Shown here piece after piece: positions 34,151 to 55,800 of a stretch of DNA of 64,000 nucleotides. The stretch lies in the NCBI RefSeq assembly GCF_009389715.1, contig NC_052402.1:20096956-20160955 (forward strand). Direction: 5' to 3'. This DNA is from Phoenix dactylifera. Its lineage: Eukaryota; Streptophyta; Magnoliopsida; Arecales; Arecaceae. The number at the start of each line of letters is the position of its first letter. Position 1 is the stretch's first letter. The notes below the pieces were generated by a model. It ran no database searches, was not told the DNA's origin, and saw nothing but the letters and a program-made list of their open reading frames with translations. A program made the translations under genes and the position numbers.

Positions 34151-36175
34151 GCACCATAAATGCGATTTGATTATATGAATCATACTTGCTCTAAGTTATA
34201 TTTTATTTATTATCAATGGTGACCCCCTATGAAGTCATGATTTTGATGATTAATATGGTCCGTGGACTGGGGCCCATCTTGTGCAACATGATCTCATTTC
34301 ACTTCAAGGAGGTTATTTTCTATCTCAATTAAACTGGTAGATTTTTTTTTTTTTTTGATTGAATGGAAAAATCATACCACTTTAGTATGAAGACATCATG
34401 CAAAATTGGAAAATATAATATCACGAAATGGAAGGAATAGCTCGAAATGGAGTGCAACTCATAGAATATTCAAAGACAATCTCTGATCTGGTTCAATCGG
34501 AGGCAATCTGCAAAGTGGAAAAGCTTCTCTAATGGTACACGGATCAATCCCCTTTAGAGCATAGAATTTATTTATTTTTTATACAAAATTAGGCAAAAAA
34601 TAAAATGGAGAGAATAAAAATGATGTTAGTGTGAAATGCTTCCACTAATATTACTTACAAGGGTGCAATTCAACCTTAATTGAATTTTCATCAATAAATA
34701 AACAATTTTAATACAACACGAAATTTCATGTCATTAAAATTTTAGATTGAATTGTATGGGATCAGGTCAAGGTGGTTTAGATTGGTTCATTTAACATTTG
34801 ACACATTTCAGATCTGGTTAGTAAATGGCTCGCTCGAGGAAAATATATTACCTAGAGCCAATCCAATTTTGGAGTGAATCATATTTTACACTTAGGACCC
34901 AGAGGTCTAAAACATCATATCAAAGTGACTATAACCAAAGCAGCTCCTTTTGCCACCCTAATCGGAGCCTTGCCACTCAGATCCATAATTTTAGGTGACC
35001 TCATTCCTTATATTGCTTACCCGGGCAGAATTCAAGTTTGTAAAACATCAAACAGATCCAAAATCTACTTTGGTCAAAGTTTTAAGGCTCAAGCAACCAG
35101 ACCTTTCCTAAACCTAGCTCAATGCTAATGATTACAAGTTTGCTTCAGGGCCTGTTCCTCGGTATAGTTAGTACTCCATAATGTCAGACAGTGAAGCTTA
35201 CACTTGTTCAGTTGTTATGACGATTCACCAGGGCCTCTTTCCTCCTCCCTTTTCTGCTCACTCCTAGGGGTTTGGACCCCCACAAAAGGGGCCACTCAAA
35301 CGGAATATTGCGGCTTTGCTATCATACACTGTATATGTCTAACAATCAACAAATTAACATCAAAGCAAATCCAATTAAAAAGATTTCTAGTGATCTCCAC
35401 CATTTGACTTAATGTAGCAGGCACAGGTCCAAATTTTATAGATTAGCATAGCCTCAGCATGCATATGTTCACATCCATCCACTCGATTGACCTTGACTAA
35501 CCAACTCGTGATTGTTACCAATTGGATGATTTAGATCCACCATGGTCCATTTGGATGTCTCAACCAGATTGAAGGACAAATCCTATTGGCTCTTCCGGAT
35601 CACAAAGATCCTATACATACCCTAGAAATTGGCAGTGTAAGAGATGCCAATTGCCAACAAGAAATCCTGCACCCTTTGCTCCATCCAGAAAATGTATCCA
35701 ACAGTTGAAGGGGAACTTCGCTTGGAAACCGCATGGTTTCTTTGTCACCCTATCTGGCATAAGCTTCCACCACAGCCAATATCAACCACCGAAGATCTTG
35801 TGTATACCTCTAGAACCACCAGAGATCTCGAGAATATCTCGTGTATTTCTCTTCCAAATTTTTCTTTCACTACTATTGCTTAATTTAATTAGAGATTGAT
35901 CTGGATCCTAAGCCGGTACATTTGATCGACACTGAGTACCATGCCATTCTACATGATATCAGAGCTATAGATTTTGAGATTGATAGTCGTATGTTTGTAG
36001 CTTTACATTTCCAACGTTGGTTAGATACATGCCACACCCTTGCTCCATCCAGCCTATATATGACCTTGTTACAAACTCTCACATCTATTGTGTCAAAGTC
36101 TCTGCTTCTGCTCGGTAACTTAGTTTATCTGGTGAACAATATCATTTTCACCTTTTACATTGTTATGCTCTATAC
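34151..36175. other. No feature recognised
   Basis: AT-rich sequence with poly-T near 34340 and no frame I can place in a family. ATGATATCAGAGCT at about 35954 recalls a retroelement primer site, but no LTR structure surrounds it. Confidence 0.35.
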
Positions 36176-36183
36176 AACATAAA

Positions 36184-36734
36184 TAGGGCTGGAAATGGGT
36201 TGTGTTGGGCCGGGCCACACAACTCGAGCCTGACCTAAATATTTTTGGAGTTTTGGGACGGGATTAGTCTCAATTTTTTTTGGAAAACCTAGGCCTAAGC
36301 TCAACTCGAGCCAGGGCTCAACCTAAACTCAATTAGGTCAGCCCGAATTTGTGGAGTACACTGTGATCCATAGATTCACAAAAGGATTTCTCATTGATAC
36401 TTCAAAATTCTGATTATTTTAACATATTTTTGAATCACATTCAACTACTATGTCTTCAGAAGATTCTACAGAGGCTTGAAAATACCAATATTCAATAGTT
36501 GTTAGCCCAAAGATTTAAGGAAGGATGATGAAAGGTTTAAGACTTGTTCCATCCTTGTTTTGGGCCTTATACGGGGCCTATCTCGGGCTCAGCCAATGAT
36601 ATACTCGAGCTCGGCTCAAAAAATAAATAGGCTCTATATTTAAACCCAAATCTTACCTGAAATATTTCGAGCTTAGTCTATAGCCTGACCCGAAGTCAGC
36701 CGGGCTGATGGGCCTTGGGCTGTTTCCAGCCCTA
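36184..36734. mobile_element. hAT-type MITE
   Basis: 551 bases bounded by TAGGGCTGGAAA and its reverse complement TTTCCAGCCCTA, with near-matching 8-base flanks AACATAAA (36176-36183) and AACATAAG (36735-36742). An 8-bp duplication with TAGGGCTG-type ends is characteristic of hAT. The interior is rich in GGGCC, GAGCC and similar motifs in both orientations. No transposase is encoded. Confidence 0.85.
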
Positions 36735-36742
36735 AACATAAG

Positions 36743-38100
36743 GATTATTTTTTATGATGGTACAAAAACTTGAGGTGCAGGAAGCTCTCACATCGGCAGC
36801 TCATACTTTCGACTGAGAAAAATGATTTGCTAATTTCCACCATCAAAATTATGACAATGAGGTACTGCCTACATGCTAGATGACATTTATTTCATGTAGT
36901 AAATTTTCCTGGTTCCTACATTTCTCTATAAACAAATGAAGCAATCATATTTTTATCATTTTATAAACCTGGATGAAGTCCTACTTTAGGGAAATCAGCT
37001 ATTATTAGGATAAATATAATATTCTTTAGAATCAAACTCTCAAATACTTTTCCCTTTTTCTTTGGAAATTACTAATTCACAATTCAAGGCTCTCTTTAAG
37101 AAGTTGCTTTTCTATTTGAATTAATTGTTCTAAACAAACATTAGAAGTAAAATTGTAGGTTTCCCATGGCATTAGAATGTCATTCTCCACGCTAACATCG
37201 ACGAACACAATTATTTATTATCCTCCCCTTAACTTTGACTGAAAAATTTCTCTCTTTTGCATCCAGCAAAAACTGGCGACACTTATTTCTGGTTTGGATA
37301 TTTAAATTGCTAGTAGTTTTTGGGACCAAGTCGTATATTTGAAATTAAGACTTGTTTTATTTAAATAAATATTCTTATTTTTTTTTTGTGTGAGATCATG
37401 AACTGAGTAGCGCGTGTTAGATTTGAAATTAGTACTTGTTTTAATTTAAATAGATCTTTCTGGTTGTCTTGTATGGAATAAGAACCGAGTAGTGTGTGCG
37501 AGATCAGTCCTGTTTATTTTCTCTCTTTTTTGGGTTAATAAGACACCGATCATCAAAGCAGGGCAGCTCAACACCCTAAGAACACGAGCGAAAAAAAGGA
37601 AAAAAATCTACACCTGCTCACACCCATCTTCTAAATTTCAAGGTGCTTATTTGCTTGAAGATTCTTTCCAACATTTTATAACCAAATTGAAGATACTTCA
37701 TCTTGAACAAAGCCGGGCTCTATTGCTCAGCAAGAATTCTTGAGTACCTTAAAATTCCTTCTCTAGAAAGATAAAATCCTTAGGCAGTTCTAATTGTTAC
37801 AAAGCAGAGCAATGCAAAATCTGCCTCTCCATAAACCTAAGATCTTTTCCAAGCACACTCACAAGCCCATCCGCATCATACAAATGAGAAAGATTAAAAA
37901 CAAAAACGAAGCCAGGTATACACATAGCATCCCTTCTATTCAGAAGATACAAGCTCAAAATGGGTACCATCTTCTTAGCGATTTTGAGGTCTTAATGGCA
38001 TTCGATATTTGACATTCTTAATCAATGGTTCACGGTTCCTTCCCCATGTCTGGATCAAAACCAATAGGCCCTCACTTCAACTGAGCAGTCAATGTGCTAT
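36743..38100. other. 3' flank of the kinase gene, no gene seen
   Basis: AT-rich. An imperfect tandem duplication of about 90 bases begins near 37331 (TTTGAAATTAAGACTTGTTT) and again near 37422 (TTTGAAATTAGTACTTGTTT). Nothing coding is evident. Confidence 0.45.
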
Positions 38101-38106
38101 CAGAAG

Positions 38107-46219
<8,113 letters not shown>

Positions 46220-46234
46220 CTCGTCCCAGTTCAA

Positions 46235-47884
46235 GAAAAGCCGAAGGGGAATCGAGGAGGAGGAACTGGAAAAAGAGTGGATAGTAGGGATTGGAATTGG
46301 AGGAGCTTCAAAAGAAGAAGATTTACGGGTGCTTCAAATTGGGGGATGATGTGATCGAGAGAGAGGGACAGGGGAGACCACAGAACTGACCGAATCGTGA
46401 TAACAACTAATTCAGAAGGATGGCTGAAGGTTCCTCTTTTCCAACCATGCTCTTGCTTCTCTTGGTTCTCTATTTCTTTTTTAGAAAAAAAAATTCTTTT
46501 TTTTATCCTTAATGTTTGTCTTGGTATGATTGGAGATTGGAGAACGGTGGGAACAAGGAGGGCTTACATTATTGGAGTACTCCTTGTGATACTTAGACTC
46601 CCATTAGCTCTACCTACCGCTAGAACTGGTGCTTTATTTACAGTCAGTGAGGGGGTTCAACTGCTATCAAACGGAAGTGTATTTATCGACCGTCATTTTT
46701 AGTCTAAAGGCATCATCCGCCGGAGGTTTCAAGTTTTTTTGGCTTACGCGCTTTTGCGTTCCTGGTCACCACGTTAGCTTAACTTCGAAGGATCGCGGGG
46801 GCGGCGGACCGTGGGCGATGGGGAAAGATCGGATGGGGTACGCGCACGGGGATGGTGAGAATAGCGGTGCTCCGTTGCGGAGCTCGACGTATAACACGTG
46901 GTGAGTAGCTGACTCCCGTTACCTGCGGACAGCGCGGTCAATGTTTATGGACGTGGGTTTTTTTTTTTTAATTTTTTGGTAACAATCAATTCACGGGTTA
47001 GAAAGTGACCGTTGGAAGCTAATTCCACTCTAGGCCCATAAACGACCCAGCTTCGCAAGAGTAAGATGCCCACGTGCTAGCCTGAAATTAAGGGTGTCAA
47101 TTTTTTTTTTTTGTTGTTATATAAACATTTTGGCAAGCAAAAGATACGAAGAAAGAACAAGATTCTAAAATGAGCAAGCCCGGTATAAAATGACAAATAT
47201 GTTTAAAAAGCACTGCCATAAATGAAATGAATAGGAATTTGGGGGATGGAGAAGGTTGTTTGTGGTTTTGTTCCTCTACTTGATTTTTTTCTTTTACAAG
47301 TGAAAAATTGATAGGCACACACAAACTTGTTTATATGTATGCATGTGAATTTGGGTCAAGTTTTTAAGTAGGGATCTACTTAAACCTAAAAATCTGACAC
47401 AATAATACTTGGAGTCTAATTTCAAAACCTAAACCTTACCGAATAACTTATTGGATTTCTTTTTCACATTGAGACTCCATATTTGGGGCCGGTTTTTTGT
47501 ACCGAGATAGTGGGTTATTGGCCTTCATTGATACCTCTAGACTTATCTTTGTGGAGAGTAAGGGAGTAATTTCTTCAAATTTATTTATTAAAAATTTTGC
47601 TATTAGCTATAGCTGATTTCTGTGCTAAAATTCTTTTATTTTCACTATTGAAGCAAAGAGTCTAGACTCAAACTTACCTTTATGATCTCAATAACTTATC
47701 TTCGCTCAATAGATTTATTCGTAAATTATTGAATTGATCGAGAAGTTAAAAAAATGTCATGTATTTGTATTTGATAAGCAACTTATTCATTGATAAATTT
47801 CCAAGATAACTGGGAGATCAATAAGTTATCGAAGCATTTTACAAGTAACATTATATTGATCTAGGTTTCAAAGGGCCAAAATTA
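46235..47884. other. Kinase gene upstream region, no other gene seen
   Basis: It contains the purine-rich leader and presumed promoter of the minus-strand kinase gene, up to about 47 kb. I see no convincing TATA box. Long plus-strand frames here (46397-46904) have no recognisable content. Confidence 0.4.
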
Positions 47885-48160
47885 GCATGGTGCAGCAACA
47901 GGGATGGCTTGGCTTGAATTTGGGAATGATTGGCAAGGTTCTGGCAAATGATAAATGGCTAGACCTGTTTCCACAAGCTGTTGACAAACATCTCCCTCAA
48001 ATTGGATCTCATCATTGCAACCATCTACTAAAAAAATTAGAGGCCGCCCTACCCTTTTCAAGTTCTAAAATATCTGGCTCTCCTATATTCAGTAGTAGGC
48101 AGCTATCCGTTAACCCCGGCAAACTCATGTTTTTGGCTCTCTCAAGTACAAAACAACTAA
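47885..48160 (+). mobile_element. L1 LINE remnant: end of the endonuclease domain
   Basis: The frame reads VLANDKWLDLFPQAVDKHLP followed by QIGSHHCNHLL. This is the C-terminal end of a plant L1 apurinic endonuclease; the family motif usually reads SDH where this copy has SHH. It is the first recognisable part of a LINE that can be followed to about 62500 through four insertions. Confidence 0.75.
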
Positions 48161-49980
48161 GGCCCTGTTTGGGGGAGCTGTTGGCAGTAGAGCTGTTGGA
48201 AGTAGAGCTGTCTGAAGTAGAGCTGTTATAAAAAGCTGTTTGCTGTTTGGTAACCACAATCGTAAAGTGCTGTGGTACTTTGTTTTGTGTTTGGTAAACA
48301 AACTGAGAAAGTACTTTTATATGACAAAATTACCATAAAGGACATTGCATAGTATTATACAACACAACATAATAAAATATAACATAAATTAATACATAAA
48401 TATACGATATAGTATAATATTATTGTAATACAAAATAATATTATGTTAATATAGCATAATAGTAATATAATTATTAGAGTAAATTAATATTTGGTAATAT
48501 AACATAATATTAAATTATTTAACATAACATATTAATGTATTATAATGTAATGTAATATAATACAATATTTATAGTATAATACAATAATAAAGGTATAAAA
48601 TATTATAATTATTAGTATAAATTAATTTTCCATAATATAACATAATATTAAATTATTTAACATAACATATTAATGTATTATGATATAATATAATATGATA
48701 TTATATTTATAGTATAATACAAAAATAAAGGTATAAAATATTATAATTATTAGTATAAATTAATTTTCCATAATATAACATAATATTAAATTATTTAACA
48801 TAACATATTAATGTATTATGATATAATATAATATGATATTATATTTATAGTATAATACAAAAATAAAGGTATAAAATATTATAATTATTAGTATAAAATA
48901 ATTTTCCACAATAATTTTTCATAATTTTTCTAAAATTAATTTCCTACGGTCCAGGGGTAATATATATTATATTTATAGTATAATACAATAATAAAAGTAT
49001 AAAATATTATAATTATTAGTATAAATTAATTTCTCATAATATAACATAATATTAAATTATTTAAAATAACATATTAATGTATTATAATGTAATGTGATAT
49101 AATACAATATTTATAGTATAATACAATAATAAAGGTATAAAATATTATAATTATTAGTATAAATTAATTTTCCATAATATAACATAATATTAAATTATTT
49201 AACATAACATATTAATGTATTATGATATAATATAATATGATATTATATTTATAGTATAATACAAAAATAAAGGTATAAAATATTATAATTATTAGTATAA
49301 ATTAATTTTTCATAATATAACATAATATTAAATTATTTAACATAATATATTAATGTATTATGATATAATATAATGTGATATTATATTTATAGTATAATAC
49401 AAAAATAAAGGTATAAAATATTATAATTATTAGTATAAAATAATTTTCCATAATAATTTTTTATAATTTTTCTAAAATTAATTTTCTGCGGTCCAGGGGC
49501 TCTTCTTTGTGGTCCACGCTCGAGGAGGACCTCAGCGTGGGCCGCGAGGTTGATGATAAAAAAAAAACAATAGATTGATTTTGGAAGGTATGGAAGAGGA
49601 TTAAAATTTTTTTTTTCTAAAATATGGTTCAAGAGATGCATACAAAAATTGAAAAGAAAAATACCTTTCTTACGGAAGGGAGTCTGACGGCTTGGGTTCT
49701 TGGCTCCAGCAGATTTTTAGGTTCATACAGGGATAAACTATGTAATTATATTATTTTAATATGGGCATTTTTGTCAAAAATACAGTTCTCCGAAAAAGCT
49801 GAAACAGCTTCCTCCCAAAAGCTCCAAATTGGAGCTTCCTCCCAAAAGCTGTTTTCAGCTTCCCGCAAAAGCTGAAACAGTTTTTTGAAAAATTTACCAA
49901 ACACAGTTTTTCATCTAAAAGTACTTTTGGAGGGCCAGAAAGTGCTTTCTGGCCCTTCAAAAGCTCTCCCAAACAGGGCC
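48161..49980. mobile_element. PIF/Harbinger-type non-autonomous element
   Basis: 1820 bases with terminal inverted repeats GGCCCTGTTTGGGGGAGCT and, at the other end, the reverse complement of GGCCCTGTTTGGGAGAGCT (18 of 19 match). It is flanked by TAA on both sides (48158-48160 and 49981-49983), the usual three-base Harbinger target. Subterminal regions hold repeated AGTAGAGCTGT (left) and AAAAGCTGAAACAG (right) motifs. No transposase is encoded. The interior is an AT-rich tandem array. The element sits inside a LINE. Confidence 0.85.
48400..49498. repeat. 138-bp AT-rich tandem array in two blocks
   Basis: Units begin ATAGTATAATACAA, with the AGTATAATAC core starting at 48573, 48711 and 48849, then at 48978, 49114, 49253 and 49391. 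Each block ends with the same segment leading to CGGTCCAGGGG (about 48948-48957 and 49489-49498). The array is therefore a higher-order duplication of about 540 bases, each made of three or four 138-bp units. Confidence 0.85.
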
Positions 49981-49983
49981 TAA

Positions 49984-50704
49984 TTAGTTGAAGAGTACTA
50001 AGGCTAAGAAGTGTGGTGTGGGCAACATCTTTCAGCACATTGAGATAATTGAGTAGGAGATGGATGCCTTACAAAGAGGTTAAGGAGGAAGGGTTAAGCC
50101 CAACTGAATTACAGCTTTAAGAACCAAAATGGACAAATATTACAAGCTACTTAAAAAACAAGAGGTATTTGTAACCAAAAAAAAAAAAAAAGATAAGAAT
50201 TCAAGGTTCCTTCACAAGAGTACTGTCATCAGGAGATGTAACCAAATTACTTAATTAATAGGCTATGGTGGTGAAACACTAGAATCAGATAGGGACATAT
50301 GAATTGAAGAGCTTTTCTCAGGGCCGGTGGACTCAATTAAGTCAATGTAAGCCTCCTAACTTATCTCCAGCCAGAAATATATGGAATGCAGAGGATAGGA
50401 CTCAGCCAATTGCGAAAGTGATTAGTAAAGAGATCTTGGCAGCTCTCTGCTCCAGATGGTTTTCACCAACTTTTTATAAAGGTTATTGGGATATTATTGG
50501 AGATCACATCTATAGGGCTATGAAGCAAGTCCTTGAGTGTGTTCAAATGGCACATGCATGGAAAGAAACCTTTATCATGTTAATTCCCAAATGGGGCTAA
50601 TATTAGCCTGCCATCTCATTATAGACCTATAAGTTTGTGTGATACAATCTGTAAACTTTTTGCAAAGATTCCTAGGCTGTGCATCTGAAAGGTGACAAGT
50701 AGCC
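49984..50704 (+). mobile_element. L1 LINE remnant: linker and start of the reverse transcriptase
   Basis: After the Harbinger element the LINE resumes with a linker (GNIFQHIEIIE) and then FSPTFYKGYWDIIGDHI, KETFIMLIPKWG and HYRPISLC.TICKLFAKI, the first reverse transcriptase blocks. Several stops interrupt it. The last five bases, TAGCC, are the target duplication of the solo LTR that follows, and the LINE frame continues at 60528. Confidence 0.8.
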
Positions 50705-52861
50705 TGATGAGAGCATAAAAGTGCGATCTACACGCTACTTAAATTAGTATTACTGCTAACATATAACGATAAAATCGCTAAGTTAATATTATATTTTTGT
50801 TTGGCACAGGTTAGTATAAATTAAAGTTACAATACGCATTTAGTACAGATTGGGTGTAGAAAGATGCACAACCCAAGCCGCGCACACTCAACTTCGCCAT
50901 GGTATGATCGAACCTACCATTCATCAAGCACACTTGCACTCGAGGGATACATAGCAGTCATCCGGCGACAGTTCCAAGTCCGTGATCCCGCGCCTCGTTG
51001 ATCGTGATCTCCTAACGCTCCTAACCTGTCATAGCCCAAAGAAGGAAGCAGAGTCCGCATTCATCTTCCGCGTTCCAGCTTCCTTCCCAAATCAGCATCG
51101 CGTGATCCGTCTTCTTCCATCCGACTGCAAGCGTGATCCCAGCCTTCCGGATTCCCTCCGCGTCTTAGCCACTCGTGAAGCCCCGTTGATCGCGATCTCC
51201 CTGCATCGCGTCTGCCCTCTTCCTCCTTCTAGCGATCCCGAGAGATCACACGTGATCTCAGTATCCAACCTTCAACATCTCAGCAAGGCATGATCCCAGA
51301 CACTATCCCCAGCTCCTTCCATTTTCGCATCCAAGCATCCGCGGCATCTTCTTCTTCCGCTCGTCCCAGTGCATTCACAGCAGTGGAACGGCAGCCCAAT
51401 CATCTGGATCCACGTTTCAGCCTTCCCACGGATCCCGCGTCCGTTCCGAGTCCGTGTCCCAGTTAGCTTTCGGAGCTCCCGTAATCCAGTGATTCCGTGG
51501 CCAGCCGGATGGGCATTCTGCATCTCCTCCCTTCCCGGATCAGCCTCTCAGCATTCCGTAGCCAGCCAGATGGGCATCCACATTCTTCCTCCCGTCAACC
51601 TGCGATCAACTCTCCTCCGCATTCCCAGCCTCCCGCGCGTGATTCTAGCGCTCGTTCCCCCTCCTCTCCATGCGAAATCAAGGGACCCATGGTTGGCTTC
51701 AAGTGATGCGGGATGAAGGCGAGGAATTTAAACATAAGGATTATCAGTAAGTTATGTTGATTAACTAGCCTAATAGCAGCAGGAAATTCAGTCACATATG
51801 GGATAAGAAAACATTAACATGAGCATAGTAATTTCAAGACTAGTTACCCGCATGTACTAATTCATTTAGGACTTAGAAGAATGGACCGTTGTGGTTGAGA
51901 AACCACTTGATTAGGACACTTCCTTCAATAAATCAGACCTAGAGTTGAGGTTTACCAAACATTGAACTTCTGGAATTTTTTTGGAGGAGGATCCTTGATC
52001 TCACTCTCGAAGGTTGATGATTGGATGACCAAGCTTCATCTTCCGTTGCAACAGAGCCCTTTTGCTATTGGTTTGGAAGGATAATTGACCCAATGACATG
52101 GAGTACTTTAAGGATCTACAAAGAAACAGGGATTAGAATTTTGGCGTAAGAGGGGAATGGAAATCACAAAAGAAAAAGGAGGCAAGAGGAGGTAGGGCAG
52201 TGGTGGATGTGGTAGTGGCTTTAGGGCCTCACGCCCAACTTGGAACAAGGGCCTCACGCCCGACCTTCTCTCAAGGTGACGAAGCAAGATTGCTAAGGAA
52301 GAAAGAAGCACTTTTTATTCATTCATCAATTGACATTACAAGATGTCATGAGGAGGTATTTATAGACTTTCCTCATGATTTGAAATTTAAACACATAATG
52401 AATGGCGCCCCACATTTGAAGGCTTGATTGCTAGAGAAAAGGAAGAAAAGTTGGCCAGCTTTAAGGGGAAGGTTTGAAGAGTTGTTGACTCCCATTTGAA
52501 ATTTTCTTGCATTTGAATTGTGGCCGACCTCTTGGACTTTGAATTTGGGTGACGTGTCAACTTGTATGAGGTGGCGTCCCAATAGGTGGCACATAGCATG
52601 TTGCATAGGGATTGGTTCTTCTGACGAGGTGGCGTGACGTTGCATTGGTTCCTTTGATGAGATGGCATGATGTGGTCGGCTCCTTATGCTTGACTTCATC
52701 CTAGTTGGCGTGCTTCCATTGGTTGGAGTAGTGGTGAGGTGGCTAGCTGATGTTGATGTGGATGCCGAGGTGGTGCTCCAAGGGTGTGCAAAGGTGGTGG
52801 TAGAAACCTGACTTGGCTTGCTTTCTGACTCAATGATTTTATTTACAGGACTCTATCAAAT

Positions 52862-55800
52862 TTAAATTAGCCACAGTGACCTTGAGTTAATTGATAGGAG
52901 TCTTTTCCGAATTCTGGTGCCCGCACCAATTCTCCCGGGGTGGGAAGAATTCGACTCTGTCGAACAGGGGTTGGTTTGGCTGTGGTACTTTTCTAGTAGA
53001 TCTGGGTTGAGTCTCTGTAGGTCCTCTCGAGTAATCCATGAATCATCATATTCTGGTCGACCCTCCCAGTGAACCAAATAGCGTTGGTACCCTTTGTTCC
53101 GGGTGGTGATAGCTTGATCATCCAAGACATGTTCAACCCTATCTCTCGGTTCTAGAAATGTGGCTGGAGGGCACTCAGGTGTGGGTTCACTCTCAATGGG
53201 AACATGATCAAAAGGCTCACTAGGTATCAATGTTGGTCCCTTATACTCTATAAGGTCTGAGATGTTGAAGGTTGAGCTAATACCAAAATCAAGGGGTAAG
53301 TCAACCACATAAGCGTTAGGTTTAATTTTCTTTAATATCCTAAATGGACCTGCACTGCGGGCATGCAATTTTTTCATAGTTCCCGGGGGAAACCTTTCAA
53401 GTTTTAGTCTAATCATTACATAGTCTCCTTCAATGAATTCCTTAGCCCGTTTGTGACGATTAGCTGCTTGCGCATAAGCTTTGTTACTCATGTCAATTTT
53501 TTTACTGATTTCCTTATGTAAATTCCTGACATGTTGTGCATATGATTCTGCTGTCTCTGAGACTCGTGCATGTGATGGTAATGGAATAAGATCTACAGGT
53601 TTCCTAGGTTTATATCCATGGACAATCTCAAAAGGACTCTTTCCTGTGGATCTATTGACTGGCTGTTATAAGCGAATTCAGCGCGTGATAATAAGAGATC
53701 CCAGTTTCCTAGGTTGTCACCGACAAGGCATCTCAATAAGTTCCCTAGACTCCGATTAACGACTTCGGTCTGACCATCAGTTTGAGGGTGGTAGGCAGTG
53801 GAGAATTTGAGTTTGGTTCCTAGCATATGCCAAAGGGTCTTCCAGAAATAGCTAGTGAACTTAACGTCTCTATCTAATACGATGGTCTTGGGTAAACCAT
53901 GTAGCCTAACCACTTCATTTAGAAAAAGTTTAGCTATTTTTGAGGCATTATAAGTTTGGGAACAAGGTATGAAGTGTGCCATTTTGGAGAATCGGTCTAC
54001 CACGACATATACTGAATCATGTTTTCTCAGGGTTTTGGGTAATCCTAACACAAAGTCCATGCTAATATCTTGCCAAGGGCATTCGGGGACTGGTAGGGGA
54101 GTGTATATACCGGTGTTTTGTCGTTGTTGCTTTGCTGTGGTGCAGGTTCGACATCGGGCTACTATTTGGGCAACGTTTTTCTTTAGACCTGGCCAAAAGA
54201 ACTGGTCTTCGACTTCTAAGATGGTTTTGTTCCTACCAAAATGACCAGCTAGGCCTCCTGCGTGGATTTCCCAAACTAGAAAGTCTCGGGTGGAGGTGCG
54301 GGGAATGCACAACTTATTTCCTTTGAAGAGGAATCCGTCGTGAATGGTAAAATCGAGAAATTGGCTCGAGGGTCCTTGACGGATTGATTGGTAGGTTTCC
54401 TTAAAGTCGGGGCAATGTTCATACTCCTCCTTGAGCCTTTCAAAACCTATGACTTCGGTACTAACAGAAGTGAGGAGCATAGATCGTCTACTAAGGGCAT
54501 CGGCAACACGATTTTCTTTTCCAGCCTTATGTTTCAGGACGAAGGTATAGGCCTGGATGTACTCTACCCATTTCGCATGTCTAGGGTTCAACTTTTTCTG
54601 AGAATTGAGGAAACGTAGAGCTTCATGATCGGAGTATAGGACAAACTCTAGTGGCAGAAGGTAGTGTCTCCAGTACCTTAGGGCTTGGACCACTGCATAC
54701 AACTCTCTATCGTAGGTAGAATACCTTAGCTTGGCGTCGTTTAATTTCTCACTAAAGAATGCTACTGGGTGGTTTTTCTGACTTAGAATGCCTCCAATCC
54801 CGACTCCTGATGCGTCACAGGCAACCTCAAAAACTTTGGAAAAGTCGGGTAATCTCAATATAGGTGCTTGTGTCATCTTGTCTTTAATCTCTCTAAAGGC
54901 TTTCTCAGCTGCCTTGGTCCACTCAAAATTTCCTCTCTTAAGGCAATCAGTAATGGGGGTGACAATTGTGCTGAATCCTCTAATGAATCTCCTGTAGAAT
55001 GTGGCTAGACCATGAAAGCTACGAACGTCATGAATGTTTTTAGGTACTGGCCACTCAACTATGGATTTGACCTTTTCGGGATCGGCAGATACTCCTTCAG
55101 TGGTCATGACAAATCCTAAAAAGATAATCCTAGGTGTCATGAATTCACATTTCTTTCGATTAGCATAGAGGCTATCTTGTCTAAGTGATTGACAAACTTG
55201 TCTAAGGTGATTCAAGTGGTCATCTTTTGTCTTGCTATATATGAGAATGTCATCAAAATAGACTACTACAAACTTTCCAATGAATGTCCTTAAAATTTGG
55301 GTCATGATCCTCATAAAGGTACTAGGTGCGTTGGATAAACCGAAAGGCATCACTACCCATTCAAATAAGCCGTCTTTAGTCTTAAAGGCAGTTTTCCATT
55401 CATCCCCCGGCCTAATTCTTACTTGATGATAGCCACTCTTAAGATCGATTTTGGAGAATACCGTGGCTCCGGCCATCATATCTAACATGTCGTCTAGACG
55501 GGGAATAGGGAAACGGTATTTGACGGTAATTTTATTGATGGCACGACTATCTACACACATTCTCCAAGTGCCATCTTTCTTAGGGGTCAGAAGGGCAGGT
55601 ACTGCACAAGGACTTAAACTCTCCCTAATGAATCCTTTCCTAAGTAACTCGCCAACTTGCTTTTGCAATTCTTAGTGCTCCGAAGGATTCATCCTATAAT
55701 GGGGTAGATTGGGCAAGGTGGCTCCTGGAACTAGGTCTATGGCATGCTGAATGTCCCTTAAAGGTGGTAGGTTGTCAGGAAGGTCTTTAGGAAATACATC

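Noticed and set aside
35940..35970. Primer-site-like ATGATATCAGAGCT
   Set aside because: No LTR end immediately upstream and no matching downstream LTR or purine tract.
51485..51600. Short duplicated CAGCCGGATGGGCAT / CAGCCAGATGGGCAT segments
   Set aside because: A small imperfect duplication inside the solo LTR, with nothing to suggest a function.
52108..52699. Open frames repeated at 58967-59558
   Set aside because: They are the same chance frames in the two LTRs of the gypsy element; identical copies follow from LTR identity, not from coding selection.
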